From NCBI GenBank assembly GCA_036389035.1, contig DASVQQ010000001.1, positions 62,001 through 126,000 on the forward strand: a DNA stretch of 64,000 bases, written 5' to 3'. A model generated the notes under the pieces. It saw nothing but the letters and a program-made list of their open reading frames with translations. It ran no database searches and was not told the DNA's origin. Shown here in pieces: positions 48,724 through 58,268 of this stretch (its first letter is position 1; every line of letters begins with the position of its first letter). A program made the position numbers and the translations under genes. The DNA comes from Jatrophihabitans sp. (lineage in GTDB: Bacteria; Actinomycetota; Actinomycetes; Mycobacteriales; Jatrophihabitantaceae).

Positions 48724-51700
48724 GACTGCTCCGTCTCCGTACCTGTTAGGTCCTTGGTCTGCTGTTGGCCCTGCCGTGCCTTGCGGCGTCCGGCGGAGGC
48801 TTCCAGCCCTGATCTGCGTAGTTGGGCGCGTACCTGGCTGCCGTCCTCGCCGTCCCCGTTCGCCGAGCCGCCGGTCACCGCGTCGCCGGATTGGGCCGTC
48901 TCGATGACCCGGCCCAGCGCCGCGACGGTGGGCGCCTCGTAGAGGATGTGCGGCGGCAGCTCCACCGAGGTGAACTCGGCGCGCAACGCGGCCACGATGC
49001 TCACCCCCAGCAGTGAGTTGCCGCCCAGCTCGAAGAAGTTGTCGGCGGCGCCGACCTGCTCCAGCCGCAGCGACTCCGACCAGATGGCAGCGATCGCCGT
49101 CTCCACGGCGCCGCTGGGCTCCTGGTAGGAGGTGACCAGTTCCGGCCGCGGGTGCCTGGTGCCGCCCCCGCCGGACATCGCCGTCGAGGTCACGGCCGCG
49201 ACCGTGAACTTCGAGCTGTAACCGACCATGGTCTCGAAGTCCTGGGTAGACACCACGATCCGCGGCTCGTCACAGGCCAGCACCCGCAGCAGCGAGCGCC
49301 AGCCCTCCTCGAAGCCGATGCCGATCCGGGCCCGGTTCTCGCGGAAGAAGTCCGCCAGGGTGTCGGCGTAGCCGGTGAGCCCCTCCTCCCAGGCGTTCCA
49401 GGTCCACTCGCCCCAGTTGATCGACAGCACCCGGCGGCCGGTTGCCGCCAGCTGGTAGGCGTAGCTGTCCAGGAAGGCGTTGCCCGAGCAGTAGTCCACC
49501 TGGCCCGGGCCGCCGCCGGTGGTCGAGGTGATCGAGGAGAACAGCGCCAGGAAGTCCAGCTCGATCTCATCGGGCTTGCCGATCCGCAACGCGTCGGCGA
49601 TCGCCAGGGTGCCGGCGACCTTCGGGGCCAGCACCAGATCCAGCTCGGCCGGGCGCTTGAACTGCATCAGCCCCATCGCCGGCAGGCCGGCGACGTGCAG
49701 CACGCCGTGCAGCGCGCCGAAGCGTTCCAGAGCCAGCTCGACAGCCCGGCGGACGTCGTCGGTGCTGGCGACGTCACCGGTGACGATCTCGACCTCGGCG
49801 CCGTGCTCGAGCAGGCCCGACACCGCCGCCACCCGTCGCCGGGTGCGGTCATCGACCTTCCCGGACTCCGGGTCCGCGGCCAGGATCGCCGGCCATTGCG
49901 AGCGCTCCGGCAGGCCGTTGCGGCCCAGCAGGACCAGCTTGGCGGAGTAGTCCCGGGCCAGCCGCTCGGCCATCGCCAGCGCGATGCCGCCGAGGCCGCC
50001 GGTGATCAGGTACACCCCGCCCTCGCGCAGCACGTCGCCGCCGGCGCCCTGGGTGACCGGCGGGGCCACCATGCGGTGGTACTCGGGCAACCAGCGACGG
50101 CCGTGGCGCAACGCCACCAGCGCGTCGGCCTGCGGGCTCTGCAGTTCGGCCAGCAGGCCGGCGATCGCGGCCGGGCTCATGATCGGAGCCGGGTCCAGGT
50201 CGACCAACCGGCTGGTGACGTTCGGGTACTCCAGCGGGATCACCCGGCACGGGCCGGTCAGTGTCGCGGCGTAGGGCCGGGACACGTCGTCGTCGAGCAC
50301 CTGCTGGGTGCCCGAGACCACCACGTCCAGCGACCAGGTGTCCATGCCCAGCTCGCCGGCCGCGCGGGCCAGCGCCACCAGGGTGTGCACGCCCTGGGAC
50401 AGCATCACCTCATCGGGCGCGGACTCCAGGGCCCACAGGTGCACCGCCCGCGTCAACGGGCGGCCGGCTGAGCGCAGCTCGCGCAACAGCGCCAGGGTGT
50501 CCTCGACGTTGCCCGGCCGCACGGTGTAGCCGTCCTCGACGGCGGCGTAGCCGTCACCGGGGCGCACCACGTCCACCGTGGCAGTGCTCGGCAGCGTCCG
50601 GCGCAGCCGGGCCACCACCTCGTCGGCGGTGCCACCGCGGGTGTAGACCAGCCACAAGCCGGGTTGCTGCTCGGCGGCTGCCGGCCGCGCGGTCTGGCGC
50701 CACACCGGCAGATGCAGCCACTCGTCCTCGTCCAGCTTGGGCAGCGTGGCGATGGTGTCGAAGCTCATCTCCGACGGGGCCTGCGAGGCCGGCTCGGACT
50801 GGGCCGGCGCCGTTGCCGGCAGTGCCCCGGACAGCCCGCGCGGCGCGCCGTCGATCCAGTAACGCTGCCGCTGGAACGGGTAGGTCGGCAGCGGCACCCG
50901 GCCGGGCCGGAGGTCGAGCTCAGGCTCCTGCGCGCCCGGCTGCCGGTCGTGGTGGCTCACCCAGTCCAGCTCGACGCCGAGCAGCCACAGCCGGGCCAGG
51001 GCGTCGGTGAGGACCGCGTCGTCCGGGCGGTTGTCGTTGGCGGCCGGCAGCAGCGACAGGATCAGCGGCCACTGCCGGGGCTCTGCGCCCGCGCCGCGGA
51101 TCAGCGCGCCCAGGGACTGGCCGGGCCCGACTTCGAGCACCGCCAGCTCCGGGTCGGCGAGCAGGGTCTGCGCGCCGGCCGCGAACTGCACCGGTTGGCA
51201 CATGTGCTTGGCCCAGTAACCGGGATCGCAGACCAGGTCCGCCTCGGCGTACCCGCCGGTCAGGTTGGAGATGTAGCTCAGCTGCGGCGGGTTCAGGCGC
51301 ACGTTCGCGGCGACCCAGCTGGTGAGCTGCTCGCCCACCTGCTCCAGCATCCGGCTGTGGAAGGCGTGGGTGGTGCTCAGCAGCCGACACGGGACTTCGG
51401 CCTTGCGCAGGTCCTCGGCCAGGGCCTGCACGGCCGGTACCGGACCCGCGACCACGGTGACCTGCGGCCCGTTGAAGGCGGCGATGTCGAGTTGCCGCTC
51501 GGACAGCGGGAACCGGGCCTGCAGCTGCTCGGCGGTCAGGGACACCGCGATCATCGAGCCGGGCGCGACGGTGGCGATCAGCTTCGCGCGGTGGCACACC
51601 AGCGCCACGGCGTCAGGCAGTGACAGCACGCCGGCCAGGCACGCCGCGACGTACTCGCCCAGGCTGTACCCGAGCATCACCTGCGGCTGCACGCCCCAGG

Positions 51701-54700
51701 CCTGCAAGGTGCGCGCCAGCGCGTACTCCACGGCGAACAGCGCCGGTTGCACCACCTCGGTGCGCTCCAGAGCAGCGGCCCGCGGGTCCTGCGTCGAGTC
51801 GGTGCGACCGAGCAGCGCGGCCAGCCCCGCCACCGCGCCGCGCGGGCCGGCCAGCAGGTCGAGCAGGTCGGTGTCGGGCAACTCCGGACTCAGCAGCGTC
51901 AGGCACTCCGCCAGCGCGGCGGCGAACACCGGCTCGCGGCGGTACAGCTCGCTGACCATGCCGGGGTACTGCTCGCCGACGCCGGTGAACAGCATCGCCA
52001 GCTGGCGGCCGCGAACGGCGTCCACCCGGCTCAGCAGGCTCGCGCCGCCGGCGCTCTCCGAACCGGACAGCACTCCGGCCGCCTCGGCCAGGTCCTGGGC
52101 CACCGCCACCCGGCGGTGCTCGAAGGTCTTGCGCCCGACCTGCAGGGTGTAGGCGACGTCGACCAGCCGGGCGCCGGCCACCCCGCCCAGATGCGCGGCG
52201 AGCCGGTCGCAGGCCTGGCCCGCGGCCGCGGCGGTCCGCGCGGACACCGGCAGCACCTGGTAACGGCGTGCCGTCGACTCCGGCGCCGCGCTCAGCGCGC
52301 GGGTCGGCGCCTGCTCCACCACGACGTGGACGTTGGTGCCGCCCATGCCGAGGGAGTTGATGCCCGCCATCGGCAGCCGGCCGTCCCGGGTGCGCCAGGG
52401 CGAGAGGTTGCTGTTGACATAGAACGGGCTGTTCTCGAAGTCGATCTCGGGGTTCGGGCTGGTGTAGTGCAGGCTGGCCGGGATCAGCTCCTCACGCAAC
52501 GCCAGCGACGTCTTGATCAGCCCGGTCACCCCGGCCGCGCGGTCCAGGTGACCGATGTTGGTCTTGACCGATCCGATCGGGCAGTACTGGTTGTCGGTGG
52601 TCGGGCCGAAGGCGCGGGTCAGCGCCGCCAGCTCGATCGGGTCGCCGAGTTCGGTCGCGGTGCCGTGCGCCTCGATGTAGCTGATGTCCTCACCGGTGAC
52701 ACCGGCGTCGGCGAGCGCGTCCGCGATCACCCGGGCCTGGCCCACCACGCTCGGGGCGGTGTAGCCGACCTTGAGCGCGCCGTCGTTGTTGATCGCCGAG
52801 CCGCGCAGCACCGACCAGATGTGGTCGCCGTCGCGGATGGCGTCGGGCAGCCGCTTGAGCGCGACCACGGCCGCGCCGTCGCCGAACATGCTGCCCCGGG
52901 CGTTGGCGTCGAAGGTGCGGACGTGACCGTCGGGTGACTCCATGCCGCCGGGGCCGAAGGTGTGGCCCACCTTGTTCGGAACCCGGATCGACACCCCGCC
53001 GGCCAGCGCCAGCTCGCATTCGCCGTTGCGCAGGCTCTGCATCGCCAGGTGGGTGGCCACCAGCGAGGTCGAGCAGAAGGTCTGCACCGCGACGCTGGGC
53101 CCGTAGAGGTCGAACAGGTAGGACACCGTCGTGGTCAGGGCGTCCTTGTCGTTGCCCATGATGATCTCGTAGGTGCTGACGTCGTTGCCCAGCACCGCCT
53201 CTTCAGGCATCTGCAGCAGGTAGGTGCTGATGTTGGCGCCGCCGTACACCCCGACCCGTCCGCGGTGTTCTGCCGCGGCGTAGCCGGACTGCTCCAGCGC
53301 CTCCCAGCAGACCTCCAGGAACAGCCGCTGCTGCGGGTCGGTGAGCGCCGCCATCCGGGGGCTGATGCCGAAGAAGCCCGCGTCGAAGCCGCTGATGTCA
53401 TCGAGCACCGGACGAGCCGGCACATAGCTGGGATGGGACAGCTCGAGCTTGCTGACGCCGGAGGCGAGCAGCTCCTCCTCGGAGAAGAAGCTGATCGACT
53501 CCACGCCGTTGCAGAGGTTCTGCCAGAAGGTGCCGACATCGCCGGCGCCGGGGAACCGGCCGGCCATCCCGACGACCGCGATCCGCCGGTCGTCGTCATC
53601 GACGGCCGACCCGGCCCGGTGTGAGCGGGTCGGCGCGGTCCGGGCGGCGGGCGCCAGGGGCACCGGCCGCACTGCCGGCAGGACATCGGCCGATGAGCCG
53701 TTGGCAGCGGTGGGTACGGCTGTCGTGGTGCGGGCAACCGGCTGGCCGGCAACGCTGCTGGCAGGCCGGTTGGCCAGGCCGCCGCCCTGCTGGTCCAGCA
53801 CCGCCGCGAGCGCGTGCACGGTCGGCGCCTCGAACAGCGTCACCGAGGCGACCGCGACGCCGAAGCGCTTCTTGACCAGCGCCAGCATCTGCAACGCCAG
53901 CAGCGAGTTGCCGCTGAGGTCGAAGAAGTTGTCGCGGGTTCCGACCGGCTCGACACCGAGCACGCCGGCCCAGACCTCGGCCAGCGCTCGTTCGGTGGCG
54001 GTCAGCGGCGGGCTGTAGGGCTGCGGCAGCTCCGGACGGGGGAAGCGGCGGTCACTGGCCACCGGCTCCTCGATCGCCGAGGTCAGTCGGGGCAGCCGGG
54101 TGTCCAGCCCGGCCGCCGCGACCACCACGCTGGCCCGGGGCTGGGACAGCAGCCGGTCAAAGGCGCTCAGGCCCTGCTCGCTGGTCATCGAATGGGCCAG
54201 CATCGTCGCGCCGGTGCCGTCCTGGGCCTGCTCCAGGGTGTTGGCCCAGGTGTCCCAGCTGGCCGCGATCCACCGGGTCGAACCGGCGGCGTTGCGGCAG
54301 GCGATCGCGGTCAGCGCGGCGTTGGCGGCGGCGTAGCTGGCAAAGCCCAGTCCGCCCAGCACCGCCGAGGTGGAGGAGAACAGCACGCAGAAGTCCGGGG
54401 CCTGCTCGGCGGGCAGTTCGGCGAGCAGCGTCTGCAGAACCTGCGCGCCCCCCACCTTGGCCTCGAAGTGCACCGCCGTGGACTCGACATCGACGGTGCG
54501 CAGCGGCCGGAAGGTGTCCCGGCCGACCTGCGCCGCGGCGTGCACGATGCCGTGCAGCGGGCCGGTGGCCAGCGTCTGGGCGATCACCTCGCGCATCGCG
54601 TCGGCGTCACCGGCGTCGGCTCGCGCCAGCACCAGCTCGACGCCCAGCTCGCGCAGCCGTTCCAGGTCGCGCTGGCGCGGGTCGGTGGCGCCGGTCGGCG

Positions 54701-57700
54701 CGCCGGACCGGCTGGTCAGCACCAGCCGGCGGGCGCCGGCCCAGGCAAGGTGCTCAGCCAGCACCAGCCCGATCCCGCCGAGGCCGCCGGTGATCAGGTA
54801 GGTGCCACCGGAGCGCACCGGCACCGCCGGCAGGGCGGCCGGGTCGTCGGCGGCAGCGGCGAATTCGCGCAGGTGCCGCAGGCCGTCCCGGTAGGCGACC
54901 AGGACCTCGGTCGCCGGATGCGCCAGCTCGGCTGCCAGCGCGGCAGCGGCCGCGGTGGCGTCAGCCGCCGGGTCCAGGTCCACAGCGCGGCACTCGAGGT
55001 TGAGGTACTCCATGTTCGCCACCACCGGCAGCACCGCCACGGCGGCGTGCCCGGGCAACGGGCTCTCCCCCGGGTTGACCAGCTGGCCGCCGCGGGTGAC
55101 CAGCACGACGCTGGCATCGCTGGCGCCGTCGCTGCCGCAGGCGTTGATCAGGTCGGCGATCATCGGCACCAGGTCGCGGCCGTCGAGCTCGGGTCCCCGG
55201 TCGAGCAGTCTGAGGTCCAGCACGGTGGCCTTGAGGCCGTCCGGTGCGGTTCGCACCAGCTCTGCCAGGCCGGACTCGTCGCGGGCCAGGACCGGCTCGG
55301 CGCCGTTCTGGCGCAGCAGGTTTGCCAGCGCCTGTGCCACGCCGTCGGCGCTGGCGCCGTCGGCCAGCAGGATGTGGCGCGCGGGAGCGGCCGCCGAGCC
55401 CGACAGCGGCGTGGGCAGCCAGCGCGGGGTCAGCAGCTGGACGTGGTCCTCGCTGTCCGGCCCACCGGCTCCGGCGCCGTCGGCGGCGACAGCGGGCCGT
55501 GCCACGGCGACCGGCGACAGCGCCGGCTGCTCGGCGGCGGCCGGGGCGTCGATCCAGTACCGCTCGCGCTGGAAGGGGTAACCCGGCAGGCCGACCTTGG
55601 CCACCGGCCGATCCTGCTGGTAGCCGGCCCAATCGACGGCTACCCCGGCCAGCCAGAGCCGGCCGACCATCTCGGTCAGCACCGTGCCGGCCGGGCGCGG
55701 GTCGCTGGCTGCCGGCAGCGAGGCCACCACCCGGCGCCAGCGCTCCTGCGCGCAGTCCTGGTGCCCGCGGGCCATCGCCCCGAGGGACTGCCCCGGACCG
55801 ATCTCCAGCAATGCCAGATCACCCTGCTCCAGCAGGGTCTTCAGGCTCGCCTCGAACAGCACCGGGGCACACATGTGCTCGGCCCAGTACGCCGGGTCGG
55901 TGACCTGCTCGGTGGTGGCGAACGTTCCGGTGACGTTGGACAGGTACGGGATTGCCGGCGCGGCCAGCGGAATCCGCTCGGCGACCCAGGCGGTCAGGGT
56001 GTCCTTGATCGGCTCCAACATCCGGGAATGGAAGGCGTGGCTGGTGGCCAGCAGCCGGCAGGGCACCGACTCGGTTTCCAGGAACGCCCGGAACGCCGCG
56101 ATCGAGGCCGGTTCGCCGGCGACCACCGTCAGCTGGGCGCCGTTGACCGCGGCGATGTCGATCCCATCGATCCCGGCCCGGCGCAGGCTCTGCGCCAGCT
56201 CGGTCGGCGACAGCGACACCGCGGCCATGGCGCCGGCCGGCAGCGTGTTGATCAGGGTGGCGCGGTAGGCCACCAGGGCCAGCGCCGACTCGAGGCTGAG
56301 CACCCCGGACAGACAGGCCGCCACGTACTCGCCGACGCTGTAGCCGGCCAGCACGGTGGGCTTGATGCCCCAGGACAGCACCAGCTGGGCCAGCGCGTAC
56401 TCCACCGCGAAGGTGGCCGGCTGCAACCGGTCGGTCCGGTCTCCGGCCGGCGTCGCGGCGGCGCTATCGGGCTCACGGCCGAGCAGCCGACTGAGGTTGT
56501 CCGAACCCGTCAGCCGCGGCGCGAGCATGTCCTCCAGCGGGTCCAGCCCGTCCAGCCGCTCGATCAGGATCTGGCGGCACTGCTCCAGCGCCGACCGGAA
56601 CACCGGCTCGTCGCGGTAGAGGTCAGCGGCCATGCCCGGGTACTGCTCGCCGGTGCCGGCGATCAGGAATCCGACCGGACGGTCGGTACGGGATTCGGTG
56701 CTGGCCAGCACCTGGCCGGTGTCGATGCCCTGCGCCGCCTCGGCGGGCGTCGAGGCCACCAGGACCCGGCGGTGCTCGAAGGCCCGTCGCCCGCTCTGCA
56801 GGGTGTGGGCGACGTCGCAGAGCCGGTCGCCGGTCGCGCTGTCGGCCAGGTGCTCGGCCAGGCCGGCGGTCCGGGCTTCGGCCGCGGCGGCGGTGCGAGC
56901 CGACCACACCAGCAACTCCGGACGAGCCGCCGGCTCGGGCCGCTCGGTGACCGGGGCTTCCTCCAGCACCACATGGGCATTGGTGCCCCCGATGCCGAAC
57001 GCGCTGACGCCGGCCCGCCGGGTGCGCGCCGCCGTCCGCGGCCAGCTGCGCAGCTCGGTGACGACCTCCAGGCGGGCATCGCCTGCCGACAGCTGCGGGT
57101 TGGGAGTGAGGAGGTTGCGGGTGGGCGGGATCTCGGACCTGTGCAACGCCAGCGAGGTCTTGATCAGGTTGGTGACGCCCGCGGCACGGTCCAGGTGGCC
57201 GAGGTTGGTCTTGATCGAGCCGATCAGGCAGTCCTCGCCGGAGAACACCTGCTGCAGGGCGGCGAGTTCGGAGGCATCGCCGAGGGCGGTGCCGGTGCCG
57301 TGCGCCTCGACGTAGTCGATGTCAGCGGCGCCGAGGTCCGCGCTGGACAGCGCCTCGGCGATCACGGCTGCCTGGCCCTGCACGCCGGGGGCGGTGAAGC
57401 CGACCTTGCGGCCGCCGTCGTTGTTGACCGCCCAGCCGCGGATCACCGCGTAGATGCGGTCCCCGGCTGCAAGGGCGTCCGACAGCCGGCGCAGCGCGAC
57501 CACGCCGACGCCGCTGCCCAGCACCGCGCCCTGACCGGAGGCGTCGAAGGCCCGGCACTCGGCGTCCGACGGGGCGATGCCGCCCTCGGAGTAGAGGTAG
57601 CCGACCCGATGCGGGACGTTCACCGCGACGCCACCGGCCAACGCGAGATCGCACTCGAAGTTGGCCAGGCTGCTCGAGGCAACGCAGACCGCGACCAGCG

Positions 57701-58268
57701 AGGTCGAGCAGTAGCTCTGGATGCTGAAGGCCGGACCGGTCAGGCCGAGGGTGTGGGCCACCCTGGTGGTGAGCGAGTCCTTGTCGTTGGCCAGCCCCAC
57801 CACCATCTCGCCCATGGCGTTGGCCATCGGGTTGGGCATCAGGTTGTGCTGCAGGTAGGAGCTCCAGGCGCTGCCGCCGAACACCCCGATCGCTCCGTCG
57901 AAGCGGGTCGGGTCACAGCCGGCGTCCTCCAGTGCCTGCCAGTTGTGCTCCAGGTACAGCCGCTGCTGCGGGTCCAGGATCTGCGCCTCCCGCGGACCGA
58001 CCCCGAAGAAGTCGGCGTCGAAGTCCTCGATGCCCTCGATCACCGCCGCGGCCTTGACATAGCTCGGGTCGGCCAGCAGGTGCTCGGCCACTCCGGCCTC
58101 GCGCAGCTCGGCGTCGCTGAAGCGGGTGATGCCAGACTGGCCCGCCCGGATGTTGGCCCACAGCTCGGCGACGTCGGCCGCGCCGGGGAACCGCCCGGAC
58201 ATGCCGACGATGGCGATGTCGGTGCTGGAGATCTCGAAATCGGTCTGGTCTGTCATGTCACCCGTCAT
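48720..58268 (-). CDS. Bimodular type I PKS: KS-AT-KR-ACP-KS-AT-KR-ACP
   Basis: A 3182-residue PKS. Module 1: KS C187 ('SYCSTSLVAVC'), AT Ser644 ('GYSVGEYVAACLSG') with 'SHAFHSRM', KR with 'YLITGGLGGIGLVLAEHLA' near 1157 and 'FSSTSAVLGGLGFASYAAANA', ACP Ser1455 ('DLSGNSLLAL'). Module 2: KS C1732 ('TFCSTSLVATH'), AT Ser2202 ('GYSLGEYVAACLAG') with 'THAFHSRM', KR near 2755 with 'YLITGGLGGIALAMAERLA' and 'FSSITSTTGG', 'DYCSGNAFLDSY', ACP Ser3085. KR2's glycine motif reads GGIALA, with one Gly changed to Ala, so its NADPH binding may be weakened. No DH, ER or TE. The start overlaps the upstream PKS stop by 4 bases; no docking helix precedes the first KS. Between modules a Thr/Ala/Pro-rich linker (about 1505-1570) is found. 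The ATs share an unusual first motif (IAGTGEQ, FTGVGEQ). Confidence 0.93.
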   Translation of the reverse strand: MTGDMTDQTDFEISSTDIAIVGMSGRFPGAADVAELWANIRAGQSGITRFSDAELREAGVAEHLLADPSYVKAAAVIEGIEDFDADFFGVGPREAQILDPQQRLYLEHNWQALEDAGCDPTRFDGAIGVFGGSAWSSYLQHNLMPNPMANAMGEMVVGLANDKDSLTTRVAHTLGLTGPAFSIQSYCSTSLVAVCVASSSLANFECDLALAGGVAVNVPHRVGYLYSEGGIAPSDAECRAFDASGQGAVLGSGVGVVALRRLSDALAAGDRIYAVIRGWAVNNDGGRKVGFTAPGVQGQAAVIAEALSSADLGAADIDYVEAHGTGTALGDASELAALQQVFSGEDCLIGSIKTNLGHLDRAAGVTNLIKTSLALHRSEIPPTRNLLTPNPQLSAGDARLEVVTELRSWPRTAARTRRAGVSAFGIGGTNAHVVLEEAPVTERPEPAARPELLVWSARTAAAAEARTAGLAEHLADSATGDRLCDVAHTLQSGRRAFEHRRVLVASTPAEAAQGIDTGQVLASTESRTDRPVGFLIAGTGEQYPGMAADLYRDEPVFRSALEQCRQILIERLDGLDPLEDMLAPRLTGSDNLSRLLGREPDSAAATPAGDRTDRLQPATFAVEYALAQLVLSWGIKPTVLAGYSVGEYVAACLSGVLSLESALALVAYRATLINTLPAGAMAAVSLSPTELAQSLRRAGIDGIDIAAVNGAQLTVVAGEPASIAAFRAFLETESVPCRLLATSHAFHSRMLEPIKDTLTAWVAERIPLAAPAIPYLSNVTGTFATTEQVTDPAYWAEHMCAPVLFEASLKTLLEQGDLALLEIGPGQSLGAMARGHQDCAQERWRRVVASLPAASDPRPAGTVLTEMVGRLWLAGVAVDWAGYQQDRPVAKVGLPGYPFQRERYWIDAPAAAEQPALSPVAVARPAVAADGAGAGGPDSEDHVQLLTPRWLPTPLSGSAAAPARHILLADGASADGVAQALANLLRQNGAEPVLARDESGLAELVRTAPDGLKATVLDLRLLDRGPELDGRDLVPMIADLINACGSDGASDASVVLVTRGGQLVNPGESPLPGHAAVAVLPVVANMEYLNLECRAVDLDPAADATAAAAALAAELAHPATEVLVAYRDGLRHLREFAAAADDPAALPAVPVRSGGTYLITGGLGGIGLVLAEHLAWAGARRLVLTSRSGAPTGATDPRQRDLERLRELGVELVLARADAGDADAMREVIAQTLATGPLHGIVHAAAQVGRDTFRPLRTVDVESTAVHFEAKVGGAQVLQTLLAELPAEQAPDFCVLFSSTSAVLGGLGFASYAAANAALTAIACRNAAGSTRWIAASWDTWANTLEQAQDGTGATMLAHSMTSEQGLSAFDRLLSQPRASVVVAAAGLDTRLPRLTSAIEEPVASDRRFPRPELPQPYSPPLTATERALAEVWAGVLGVEPVGTRDNFFDLSGNSLLALQMLALVKKRFGVAVASVTLFEAPTVHALAAVLDQQGGGLANRPASSVAGQPVARTTTAVPTAANGSSADVLPAVRPVPLAPAARTAPTRSHRAGSAVDDDDRRIAVVGMAGRFPGAGDVGTFWQNLCNGVESISFFSEEELLASGVSKLELSHPSYVPARPVLDDISGFDAGFFGISPRMAALTDPQQRLFLEVCWEALEQSGYAAAEHRGRVGVYGGANISTYLLQMPEEAVLGNDVSTYEIIMGNDKDALTTTVSYLFDLYGPSVAVQTFCSTSLVATHLAMQSLRNGECELALAGGVSIRVPNKVGHTFGPGGMESPDGHVRTFDANARGSMFGDGAAVVALKRLPDAIRDGDHIWSVLRGSAINNDGALKVGYTAPSVVGQARVIADALADAGVTGEDISYIEAHGTATELGDPIELAALTRAFGPTTDNQYCPIGSVKTNIGHLDRAAGVTGLIKTSLALREELIPASLHYTSPNPEIDFENSPFYVNSNLSPWRTRDGRLPMAGINSLGMGGTNVHVVVEQAPTRALSAAPESTARRYQVLPVSARTAAAAGQACDRLAAHLGGVAGARLVDVAYTLQVGRKTFEHRRVAVAQDLAEAAGVLSGSESAGGASLLSRVDAVRGRQLAMLFTGVGEQYPGMVSELYRREPVFAAALAECLTLLSPELPDTDLLDLLAGPRGAVAGLAALLGRTDSTQDPRAAALERTEVVQPALFAVEYALARTLQAWGVQPQVMLGYSLGEYVAACLAGVLSLPDAVALVCHRAKLIATVAPGSMIAVSLTAEQLQARFPLSERQLDIAAFNGPQVTVVAGPVPAVQALAEDLRKAEVPCRLLSTTHAFHSRMLEQVGEQLTSWVAANVRLNPPQLSYISNLTGGYAEADLVCDPGYWAKHMCQPVQFAAGAQTLLADPELAVLEVGPGQSLGALIRGAGAEPRQWPLILSLLPAANDNRPDDAVLTDALARLWLLGVELDWVSHHDRQPGAQEPELDLRPGRVPLPTYPFQRQRYWIDGAPRGLSGALPATAPAQSEPASQAPSEMSFDTIATLPKLDEDEWLHLPVWRQTARPAAAEQQPGLWLVYTRGGTADEVVARLRRTLPSTATVDVVRPGDGYAAVEDGYTVRPGNVEDTLALLRELRSAGRPLTRAVHLWALESAPDEVMLSQGVHTLVALARAAGELGMDTWSLDVVVSGTQQVLDDDVSRPYAATLTGPCRVIPLEYPNVTSRLVDLDPAPIMSPAAIAGLLAELQSPQADALVALRHGRRWLPEYHRMVAPPVTQGAGGDVLREGGVYLITGGLGGIALAMAERLARDYSAKLVLLGRNGLPERSQWPAILAADPESGKVDDRTRRRVAAVSGLLEHGAEVEIVTGDVASTDDVRRAVELALERFGALHGVLHVAGLPAMGLMQFKRPAELDLVLAPKVAGTLAIADALRIGKPDEIELDFLALFSSITSTTGGGPGQVDYCSGNAFLDSYAYQLAATGRRVLSINWGEWTWNAWEEGLTGYADTLADFFRENRARIGIGFEEGWRSLLRVLACDEPRIVVSTQDFETMVGYSSKFTVAAVTSTAMSGGGGTRHPRPELVTSYQEPSGAVETAIAAIWSESLRLEQVGAADNFFELGGNSLLGVSIVAALRAEFTSVELPPHILYEAPTVAALGRVIETAQSGDAVTGGSANGDGEDGSQVRAQLRRSGLEASAGRRKARQGQQQTKDLTGTETEQS